A stretch of 16,379 nucleotides of DNA from positions 1 through 16,379 of the forward strand of contig CAMURE010000004.1 of the NCBI GenBank assembly GCA_947097375.1. Direction: 5' to 3'. Position 1 is the first letter of the stretch. The number at the start of each line of letters is the position of its first letter. The notes beneath the pieces are model-generated. The model had not been told where the DNA came from, did not search any database, and was given only the letters and a program-made list of their open reading frames with translations. The DNA comes from an uncultured Candidatus Saccharibacteria bacterium (GTDB lineage: Bacteria; Patescibacteria; Saccharimonadia; Saccharimonadales; Nanosynbacteraceae). Shown here one piece after another: positions 7,969-13,641 of the stretch. The position numbers and the translations under genes were made by a program.

Positions 7969-7974
7969 AGGTAT

Positions 7975-9153
7975 ATGACAGAGCAACGGAGGGTAGGAAC
8001 GCGGGCTCGCTTGTTTTTGGGCGGGCTGCTGATCGCGATTGTGAGTTTTGTGGCCGGGACGCGGTCGGATTTAATTATGGCGCAGGTCGGGTCGTTATTT
8101 GGCCTCAGAACAGCGACGGGGTCGTTAGATGTATCAGTGGCGCAGAGCGTGTACCGTGAGCTCAAGGCTCACTATGATGGTAATTTGGATGAGCAGGCGC
8201 TTGCTCGCGGGGCAGCGCGCGGCATGGTGGCGGCGACGGATGATCCGCATACGGCGTATATGGATCCAGATGAAGCTAAAGAATTTGAGAAGAGCTTATC
8301 GGGCAATATTGGCGGTGGCATCGGGGCGGAAATTGCTAAGAAACATAATGCCCCGACGATCATCCGACCACTCAAGAATAGTCCAGCTGAAAAGGCGGGT
8401 ATCAAAGCCGGTGATACCATTGTCAAGGTTAATGACACGGTAGTAACTGATATGCCGGTTGATCAAGTGGTGCAGCGCATTCGTGGCGATATTGGCACAA
8501 CGGTCAAGCTGGTGCTGTCGCGTGGTGGCGAGCGTAAAGATGTAACGGTAACACGTGAGGAGGTTGTTGCGCCGGCTGCAGAGTGGAAGGTTGATGGTGA
8601 GATCGGTATTTTGACGGTGAGTCGCTTCAATGACGACACCGGCAAGCAAGCGCGCCAAGCCGCCGAGGAATTCCGCTCGGTAGGCCTCAAGAAAGTCATC
8701 CTCGATCTCAGGGGAAATCCTGGCGGTACTGTGGCGGCCGCGCAAGCGCTAGCGGGGCTGTGGCTGAATCATGAGGTGGTGATGACGCAGCGGCGTGGCG
8801 AGCAGGTTATCTCGACGGAGAAGTCGACTGGCCAGCCGCTCCTTAGTGACATCAAGACGGTTGTGCTGGTTAATGGTGGCAGTGCCAGCGCCAGCGAGAT
8901 CGTGGCAGGGGCGCTCAAAGATCATGGCAAGGCAACACTGGTTGGTGAAAAAACCTATGGCAAGGGCAGCGTACAGCGGCCGATTAACCTCGCGGATGGC
9001 TCAATTTTGAAGGTGACTGAGGCACGTTGGTATACGCCGCATGGCAAGAATATTGATAAGTCGGGTATCGAGCCAGATATTAAGGTCGAGATGACGGCTG
9101 AGGCGGCAGATAGCGGACGTGATCCACAGTTAGAAAAAGCAAAGAGTGTATAG
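7975..9153 (+). CDS. S41 family C-terminal processing peptidase (CtpA/CtpB type)
   Basis: Membrane-anchored serine protease that trims or degrades envelope proteins from their C-termini. 392 residues. One N-terminal TM helix (about 12-28) is followed by the N-terminal helical region (50-105), a PDZ domain (about 112-190) and the S41 core. The catalytic pair is Ser305 (GGSASASE) and Lys330 (TYGKGS), 25 residues apart as in Prc and D1-processing proteases. RGNPGG (246-251) is the conserved core turn. Start ATG 7975 fits a -10 box ending 6 nt upstream; a GTG at 7960 in frame would precede the -10 box. It follows the FtsEX-CHAP genes and shares a transcript with the receiver gene 23 nt downstream. 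In other bacteria S41 proteases control levels of cell-wall hydrolases, so a link with the CHAP protein is plausible but inferred. Confidence 0.93.
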   Translation: MTEQRRVGTRARLFLGGLLIAIVSFVAGTRSDLIMAQVGSLFGLRTATGSLDVSVAQSVYRELKAHYDGNLDEQALARGAARGMVAATDDPHTAYMDPDEAKEFEKSLSGNIGGGIGAEIAKKHNAPTIIRPLKNSPAEKAGIKAGDTIVKVNDTVVTDMPVDQVVQRIRGDIGTTVKLVLSRGGERKDVTVTREEVVAPAAEWKVDGEIGILTVSRFNDDTGKQARQAAEEFRSVGLKKVILDLRGNPGGTVAAAQALAGLWLNHEVVMTQRRGEQVISTEKSTGQPLLSDIKTVVLVNGGSASASEIVAGALKDHGKATLVGEKTYGKGSVQRPINLADGSILKVTEARWYTPHGKNIDKSGIEPDIKVEMTAEAADSGRDPQLEKAKSV

Positions 9154-9163
9154 GCTCAAAAAG

Positions 9164-9168
9164 GGAGG
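9164..9168 (+). promoter_or_regulatory. Shine-Dalgarno of the receiver gene
   Basis: GGAGG at 9164-9168 lies 8 nt before ATG 9177, a strong ribosome binding site inside the S41-receiver operon. It contrasts with the promoter-proximal genes, which lack one. Confidence 0.75.
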
Positions 9169-9176
9169 GCAAGGAT

Positions 9177-9557
9177 ATGCAACACAGAAAAAAAATACTA
9201 TTAGTCGAAGATGATACAGCGCTGGCGGCAGTATATCGATCACGGTTAGAACTAGAAGGCTTTGAGATCCGTGAGGTTCATAATGGTGAGGACGCGCTGT
9301 CGGCAACAGTGGCGTTTCGACCAGATTTGATCGTACTAGATGCCATGATGCCGAAAATTAGCGGCTTTGACGTACTCGACATCCTACGCAACACACCAGA
9401 AACGACCAATGTGCGGGTGATTATGCTGACGGCGCTGAGCCAGCAAAAAGACCGAGAGCGGGCGGAGGCGCTGGGCGTAGATGAATATCTCGTCAAGTCG
9501 CAGGTGGTGATCGGCGATGTGGTAGCACGAGTAAAGCATCATTTGGGAGTGTCGTAG
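9177..9557 (+). CDS. Stand-alone response-regulator receiver domain protein
   Basis: 126 residues that make up a single CheY-like receiver with no output domain. The acidic pocket is E11-D12-D13, the phospho-accepting Asp is D55 (VLDAMMP), the switch Thr is T85 (MLTALS), and the conserved Lys is K107 (YLVKS). All residues for phosphotransfer are intact. No histidine kinase is encoded nearby, so it is an orphan in this window. It could act by protein contact, as CheY- or Spo0F-like proteins do. A 23-nt gap and a good Shine-Dalgarno after the S41 gene indicate co-transcription, which may tie it to envelope or protease control. Its own target is unknown. Confidence 0.92.
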   Translation: MQHRKKILLVEDDTALAAVYRSRLELEGFEIREVHNGEDALSATVAFRPDLIVLDAMMPKISGFDVLDILRNTPETTNVRVIMLTALSQQKDRERAEALGVDEYLVKSQVVIGDVVARVKHHLGVS

Positions 9558-9599
9558 TGGTTACTTGTGGGCGACCTAGTTTCCAAAATGACGTATGAT

Positions 9600-9608
9600 T
9601 GCTACAAT
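9600..9608 (+). promoter_or_regulatory. Extended -10 promoter of the thioredoxin-like gene, predicted leaderless
   Basis: TGCTACAAT ends 6 nt before ATG 9615, within the 57-nt gap after the receiver gene. No -35 consensus is evident. Confidence 0.7.
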
Positions 9609-9614
9609 AGAGCC

Positions 9615-10160
9615 ATGAATCGAAAGCATATTATCATCACAAGTGTTGTTACCGCTGTCGTTGTTGGTGGCATAGCAGGGGCCGCGTGGCTACTTCGCCC
9701 GCAAGCTCCAGCCAGTGAATCAGCAGCACATCAGGGTGCTTCACAGCAATCCCCTACTCAATCTCAGTCGGATACCTCAAAAACTCCAACAACCCCGACA
9801 CCGAAGCAGTCATCTGGCTCGGCACAACCAGCAAACCCAGCCGTCGGTCGTTACGCTGATTATGTCGACGGCAATACCCTGGAACATGCCTACAGGAAAA
9901 CAATTCTATTTTTCCACGCTTCGTGGTGTGGCGAGTGTCAAGCCTTTGATAAGGTTCTGCGCCAGGGTCCGATCCCGGCTGGTGTGCAGATTTTGAAGGT
10001 TGACTATGACAGTCGTCAGGATCTCCGTCAAAAATACGGCGTGACCAAGCAAAGTACCTTTGTTGAGCTTGACGACGATGATGATGACGATAACGACCAT
10101 GATATCTGGGTTGGCTACGGCAAAGAAAAGTCAATCAACGCCATTTTGAGAAATCTGTAG
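9615..10160 (+). CDS. Membrane-anchored thioredoxin-like protein with poly-Asp loop
   Basis: 181 residues. An N-terminal TM anchor (about 5-27) and a Ser/Thr/Pro/Gln-rich linker (30-75) place a thioredoxin fold (about 76-181) outside the cell. The redox motif is WCGEC (Cys105 and Cys108). After the central strand a YGVTKQSTFVEL segment occupies the place where classic thioredoxins have their cis-proline loop; here the residue before Thr is Ser. It is followed by an unusual acidic run of seven Asp (153-159) and then NDHD. Likely role: thiol-disulfide exchange on extracytoplasmic proteins. Start ATG 9615 is chosen because it begins the anchor and lies 6 nt behind a -10 box; the frame continues upstream to 9567 but that would contain the promoter. 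No partner DsbD-like gene is seen. Confidence 0.85.
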   Translation: MNRKHIIITSVVTAVVVGGIAGAAWLLRPQAPASESAAHQGASQQSPTQSQSDTSKTPTTPTPKQSSGSAQPANPAVGRYADYVDGNTLEHAYRKTILFFHASWCGECQAFDKVLRQGPIPAGVQILKVDYDSRQDLRQKYGVTKQSTFVELDDDDDDDNDHDIWVGYGKEKSINAILRNL

Positions 10161-10219
10161 ACCGCGTATTCTACGCATAGATAACCTACGCTACCTCTCA
10201 GTGTCGCTCACGACTAGTT

Positions 10220-10228
10220 TGTTATAAT
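10220..10228 (+). promoter_or_regulatory. Extended -10 promoter of the two-TM unknown gene, predicted leaderless
   Basis: TGTTATAAT ends 7 nt before ATG 10236. It is a near-perfect extended -10; no -35 is obvious. Confidence 0.72.
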
Positions 10229-10235
10229 TGATACT

Positions 10236-11111
10236 ATGGAATTGCTATCAAAGATTACCAAAGATACGTTAGTGGTGCTGCACCGACCAGTTTCCTTAAC
10301 GGAGACAAGAGAGTATCGGCGGCGCACAGGAATTTCACGTTGGTCGCTGGGGTTTGATAAGTCGCCAGCCGATATGGCAGTATTGGCGGTTGTGTGGGTT
10401 GTCTTTTGCATTGGACTTGCTGTCTTGATGTCACTGGTGCCACACTGGTCTGTCTTGGTGGTGATGATTAGCATATTAGCCACTACGTCAATGATCATCT
10501 TTTTTCGCGCCTCGGGGCGAGCGATACGTCGACATGTACGAATGGCTGATTTTGCATCTCGCTGTGGATTAGCATATGATCCAATCGGTAAAACTGGTGC
10601 AATTGGTACAGGACTTGTGTTTGATGTTGGCTATTCGCGGCATTATCGCGGCGTGTTATCGTATGAACACGACGGGCGACGACTACTGGAAGTTGGTCGT
10701 TACGAGTATACGGTTGGTAGTGACAAGCAGCGGCGGACATGCACCTGGCACTATGTTGGAGTACGTCTGCCTCGTAAGGTGCCACATTTGGTGCTGGACT
10801 CAACATCCAATAATAGCACACTGATGGGCAAGGCGCTGATTAGTAATTTGCCGGTAGTGATTTCAAATAGTCAGCGTATCAGTCTGGAGGGCGATTTTGA
10901 CAAGTACTTCACGCTATACGCACCGAAGCAGTATGATGTCGATGTACGCTATGTGCTAACGCCGGATGTTATGGCAGCGCTGGTCGACAAATCACCTCAC
11001 TTTGATGTCGAGCTGGTAGACGATATGGTATTTTTCTATACTCTGCAGAATGAGATGCCTGATCATCAAGTACTCCGACATATTTACGGCGTTGGCGGTT
11101 GTGGGTCGTGA
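10236..11111 (+). CDS. Two-TM membrane protein of unknown function, probably frameshifted near its 3' end
   Basis: 291 residues as read. A short cytoplasmic N-terminus precedes two TM helices (about 47-66 and 71-90), then a long soluble domain. The stretch EGDFDKYFTLYAP (218-230) followed by YVLTPDVMAALVD (239-251) and FDVELVDDMVFFY resembles a motif set I associate with uncharacterised two-TM proteins of Actinobacteria and related groups; I cannot name a function. The last eight residues (YGVGGCGS) look unnatural. The +1 frame from about 11083 continues openly to TAG 11230-11232 with normal codon use, so the real protein was probably about 331 residues. It has its own promoter and the next gene (FHA) has another, so they need not be co-regulated. 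Confidence 0.8.
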   Translation: MELLSKITKDTLVVLHRPVSLTETREYRRRTGISRWSLGFDKSPADMAVLAVVWVVFCIGLAVLMSLVPHWSVLVVMISILATTSMIIFFRASGRAIRRHVRMADFASRCGLAYDPIGKTGAIGTGLVFDVGYSRHYRGVLSYEHDGRRLLEVGRYEYTVGSDKQRRTCTWHYVGVRLPRKVPHLVLDSTSNNSTLMGKALISNLPVVISNSQRISLEGDFDKYFTLYAPKQYDVDVRYVLTPDVMAALVDKSPHFDVELVDDMVFFYTLQNEMPDHQVLRHIYGVGGCGS

Positions 11112-11232
11112 GCTGCATGATCAGATTGATGGGTATGCCGATGATCGTGTCAAAGGTGCGCATGGCAGCAACACCGTCGCGGAGCAGGGTAAGCGGCTAA
11201 AGAAACGGATGCGGCCGGCAATACTACAATAG
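11083..11232 (+). pseudogene. Displaced C-terminal coding segment of the preceding gene
   Basis: In the frame one base ahead of the preceding CDS, an open stretch runs through the TTT at 11083-11085 to TAG at 11230-11232. It encodes TALAVVGRELHDQIDGYADD and a basic end (KRLKKRMRP), using codons like those of its neighbours. Removing one T from TTT (11083-11085), or adding two, joins it to the preceding gene. Without this reading a 173-nt gap with no other content would follow the CDS. Confidence 0.65.
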
Positions 11233-11246
11233 GACAGATAGGGTCA

Positions 11247-11275
11247 TTGACAACGAGACGAATACATGATAGTAT
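11247..11275 (+). promoter_or_regulatory. Strong promoter of the FHA gene (TTGACA, 17 nt, TGATAGTAT)
   Basis: A perfect -35 TTGACA (11247-11252) lies 17 nt from TAGTAT (11270-11275), with TG at 11267-11268. It ends 9 nt before the GTG at 11285, so a leader of 0-3 nt is predicted. This is one of the two best consensus promoters in the window. Confidence 0.78.
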
Positions 11276-11284
11276 TTAGCTATT

Positions 11285-12502
11285 GTGGTGCATGATAGCT
11301 ATAGACACGTACCAGAGATCGACGACACCCTGATTGGGGAAAAGCTGAAAAATGGTGAGACTATCTCGTTTTCGCCCGAAGAGATGCCGTCTGAGATTGT
11401 GTTGTTACTTGGTGGTTCTGCGTCACGGGGTATTGAGCCAGTTCGACTGCGTATTCTCAATGTGAGCGATTGGCCTGTGTCACACAGTGGTCGGCTGGTG
11501 TATAGTGATCAGGAGACAAAGAATAAGTATAATAATGACAGATATGCCATTGATCCAACCTGTCGCTTTCTAGTCGTATCTGAAGATCCTGACCTTGAAC
11601 ATGCTCAGGGTATGAAGGGAATTCGTCCGAATAAACCAGTTATAATAGGGAGAGATAGCGAGTGTGAACGGTTTCCGGAGTTAAATAATGTATCCGTTTC
11701 TCGTCACCATATTAAAATTGTTTGTGATGAGGATGGTCGATTGACTATTGCAGATACATCGACAAACGGTACACAGGTGAAATTCATGCCGGATTCGCCA
11801 TGGGATAGCCTCTGTGAGGCGCCGACTGGCTCACCTGAATCATCACCATCGTCAGACGGGTTACCTTCGTTGGTGGTGCCACATGATGCTCGTTTCACAT
11901 CATCACTCTCATCGGATGGGTTGCCTTCATTGGCAGTGCCACATTCGCCAGCCACACAGGGAAGTGGTGAGCTACCATCACTCATACCGCGGGATGATCA
12001 GCTAGTTGGCACTGAGCTGTCTCCCGAACAAGCCGAGCCGAGTCATGATCAAGAGGAGCCCGTGGAGGGGAAGTTGCGTCAAATGAAAGAGCTATTGGAG
12101 CAGCGATTGTGTGCTGTAGACTTTGTTGAGGAGCAGCTGAAGGGTGCGCTGAGCGCACTTGATGAGGATAACGGCGATAAACTGGAGCGGCATATGGATA
12201 TGATAAGGGACAATGCTAGCCAACTCAAAGCGATAGCTACCACTGGCTCAGATCTTCTATCTGTCGCACCATCAAGTGTAGTCGGCAGTCAAGTAGCAGA
12301 GCTATTCAGCGAAAGTCAAGAGAAGTATAATCATTTGCTTGAAGGCTTAAGAATTCTTTCGACTCGTGTACAAACCGACTCAATAGACCTTGGTAATGAT
12401 CATTGGCGGGTAGGTTTTCGGCAGCAAGTAACTGAGGTAAATGGGTTGATCAAGAGGATACGGGCAGTTGATCAAGAGCTCATCCATCACGTTACTTCAT
12501 AA
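11285..12502 (+). CDS. FHA-domain protein with repeat linker and C-terminal coiled coil
   Basis: 405 residues from GTG 11285 (a second GTG follows at once). An unrecognised N-terminal region (1-93) precedes an FHA domain (about 94-165): G122-R123, S139-R140-H-H142 and N161-G162-T163 match the phosphothreonine-binding signature. A low-complexity linker (170-260) holds the repeated peptide SSDGLPSL-x-VPH twice (189-200, 209-220) and a third weaker copy (226-237). The C-terminal part (about 250-405) is Leu/Glu/Gln-rich and predicted helical or coiled coil. There is no TM or signal, so it should be cytoplasmic. FHA domains read Ser/Thr-kinase phosphorylation, but no kinase is encoded here. It may act as a phospho-dependent scaffold; the target is unknown. 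It is followed by a terminator hairpin shared with rpmA. Confidence 0.85.
   Translation: MVHDSYRHVPEIDDTLIGEKLKNGETISFSPEEMPSEIVLLLGGSASRGIEPVRLRILNVSDWPVSHSGRLVYSDQETKNKYNNDRYAIDPTCRFLVVSEDPDLEHAQGMKGIRPNKPVIIGRDSECERFPELNNVSVSRHHIKIVCDEDGRLTIADTSTNGTQVKFMPDSPWDSLCEAPTGSPESSPSSDGLPSLVVPHDARFTSSLSSDGLPSLAVPHSPATQGSGELPSLIPRDDQLVGTELSPEQAEPSHDQEEPVEGKLRQMKELLEQRLCAVDFVEEQLKGALSALDEDNGDKLERHMDMIRDNASQLKAIATTGSDLLSVAPSSVVGSQVAELFSESQEKYNHLLEGLRILSTRVQTDSIDLGNDHWRVGFRQQVTEVNGLIKRIRAVDQELIHHVTS
11849..11944 (+). repeat. In-frame tandem repeat of the SSDGLPSL-VPH peptide in the FHA gene
   Basis: Two 36-nt units (11849-11884 and 11909-11944) encode SSDGLPSLVVPH and SSDGLPSLAVPH, 60 nt apart; a decayed third copy (GSGELPSLIPRD) follows. 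Several third-position differences between the copies show that the peptide, not just the DNA, is conserved. Confidence 0.75.
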
Positions 12503-12520
12503 AGCCTATGAGAAGCAGCC

Positions 12521-12558
12521 AAAAACCCCGCCAAGTGAGCGGGGCTATCGTTTTCTTT
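12521..12558. terminator. Bidirectional terminator between the FHA gene and rpmA
   Basis: A perfect 6-bp stem CCCCGC / GCGGGG (12526-12531 with 12539-12544) has a 7-nt loop. On the minus strand it is followed at once by TTTTT (12525-12521), an excellent terminator for rpmA. On the plus strand the T-rich tract (TTTTCTTT, 12551-12558) starts 6 nt after the stem, so it is weaker for the FHA gene. Confidence 0.8.
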
Positions 12559-12568
12559 GCAGGGGTGT

Positions 12569-12841
12569 TTAACCGACGCAAACTTGAGTCCGTCGCTCGG
12601 TTTTGCCAGTGAACTTAGTTTTCTTGACTCGTTTGAAGGTGACGATACCGGACTTAGCAGCGTGGATGGTGTAGTTGCGGCTCATGTATGCGCCTTCACC
12701 AGCGACTTTCGTAGCGCCTGTTTGGCGGACGAGTACCTCGCCGGCGTTGACTTTTTGGCCACCGAAACGCTTGACGCCGAGGCGTTGGCCAGGGTTGTTG
12801 TGGATGTTCTTACTTGAGCCACCAGCTTTGACTTTTGACAT
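12569..12841 (-). CDS. rpmA: 50S ribosomal protein L27
   Basis: Large-subunit ribosomal protein whose N-terminus reaches the peptidyl transferase centre. 90 residues, normal length. GGSSKN near the start, RLGVKRFGGQ (20-29), AGEVLVRQ (33-40) and G-x-V-x-F (GIVTF) are typical L27 signatures. There is no cleavable N-terminal extension of the Firmicutes type. Its usual partner rplU (L21) is not adjacent; it sits alone between convergent FHA and divergent 12949 genes. Unlike most genes here it has a leader of about 30 nt with AAGGAG (minus strand, 12852-12847) 5 nt before the ATG, together with a consensus promoter and a strong terminator: a monocistronic, highly expressed unit. Confidence 0.95.
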   Translation of the reverse strand: MSKVKAGGSSKNIHNNPGQRLGVKRFGGQKVNAGEVLVRQTGATKVAGEGAYMSRNYTIHAAKSGIVTFKRVKKTKFTGKTERRTQVCVG

Positions 12842-12877
12842 TGAAACTCCTTAAATTTTCTAAACCTAATCCGTACC

Positions 12878-12906
12878 AGTATAAGTGACGGCTGATAAAA
12901 AGTCAA
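12878..12906 (-). promoter_or_regulatory. rpmA promoter (TTGACT, 17 nt, TATACT)
   Basis: On the minus strand TTGACT (12906-12901) and TATACT (12883-12878) are 17 nt apart, close to the sigma-70 consensus. The predicted start site is near 12871, giving a 30-nt leader that contains the AAGGAG ribosome binding site. Confidence 0.82.
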
Positions 12907-12929
12907 GGGGCTTTACTTGATTAGCCAAG

Positions 12930-12938
12930 TGTTATATA
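12930..12938 (+). promoter_or_regulatory. Extended -10 promoter of the gene at 12949
   Basis: TGTTATATA ends 10 nt before ATG 12949. It lies back to back with the rpmA promoter; the two start sites are about 75 nt apart. The -35 region is weak. An AGGGG at 12942-12946 is too close to the ATG to be a good ribosome binding site. Confidence 0.5.
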
Positions 12939-12948
12939 ACTAGGGGCT

Positions 12949-13641
12949 ATGAACGAGCAGAATATGACAGAAAGAAAAGCTGGGTTGGGTGAGTCGGTAA
13001 ATAGAAGAACGCTACTGGTGGGTGTCTTGGGCGCTGGCGCAGTGGCATTTGGTGGTGCTGTGCACGACTCTCGAGAAAAAATTTGCGACGGAGAGGCGCT
13101 GCAGGCACTGCACGCAGTACAGGCGGCAGCAGCGGAAATTGCTAAGCACGGTGTGGATGGCCGGACGACATCAGAAGAGACAATCGCAGCGATACTGCGA
13201 CGCGAGAGTAGTTCGATAGCAGAGATGAAGGTCGCACTTTCTGAACCGCTGGAGCACTACGCTACGGGTGAGGGGCGGTATGCGTCAGCTGGAGCGAATA
13301 TGGTGGATGGGCTATTGGGCCAGATTGGACAAGATATATTTGCTGATACCAACCAACAGATGACGACGGAAATAACCAAGCAGGCGCGGCCAACATTGGC
13401 ATTTTTGATTATGGCATTAAATCAGCGGCGGATCGGCCTGGGTGCCGGAGGTTTACTAGCGACATGTCAGTGGTATTATCAGGATGCAATCACTCCTCCT
13501 GCGGCTGAGAAGACAGCAGAGGCGCGTCAAGCGCAGCTTGATCTTTTGGAGAAGGAGTTGGTGGGTTATTTAGGGCAGCTCGCAAACTATAATCCGGCGC
13601 TACAGCTCAATCGTCCGGTGCTTGGGCGGCCAGCAAGATAA
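12949..13641 (+). CDS. Membrane-anchored or exported protein of unknown function
   Basis: 230 residues; I do not recognise the family. The N-terminus has NRRTLL (18-23) before a hydrophobic stretch (about 22-38, Gly/Ala/Val-rich), resembling a twin-arginine signal or a simple signal anchor. The rest (45-230) is mostly helical, rich in Ala, Glu and Gln, with no clear catalytic motif; a mildly hydrophobic segment near 148-175 (including LAFLIMAL and LGAGGLLA) could be buried or membrane-associated. Two Cys residues (46 and about 176) might pair outside the cell. The C-terminal coding end overlaps the convergent methyltransferase gene by 35 nt. The start ATG 12949 rests on the -10 box; ATG 12964 is possible. 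Confidence 0.7.
   Translation: MNEQNMTERKAGLGESVNRRTLLVGVLGAGAVAFGGAVHDSREKICDGEALQALHAVQAAAAEIAKHGVDGRTTSEETIAAILRRESSSIAEMKVALSEPLEHYATGEGRYASAGANMVDGLLGQIGQDIFADTNQQMTTEITKQARPTLAFLIMALNQRRIGLGAGGLLATCQWYYQDAITPPAAEKTAEARQAQLDLLEKELVGYLGQLANYNPALQLNRPVLGRPAR

Noticed and set aside
10164..10176. Hairpin GCGTA-TTC-TACGC after the thioredoxin gene as a terminator
   Set aside because: The stem is only 5 bp and there is no T-tract behind it.
12557..12817. Plus-strand open frame opposite rpmA
   Set aside because: It is the shadow of a clear L27 gene and has no promoter or ribosome site of its own.
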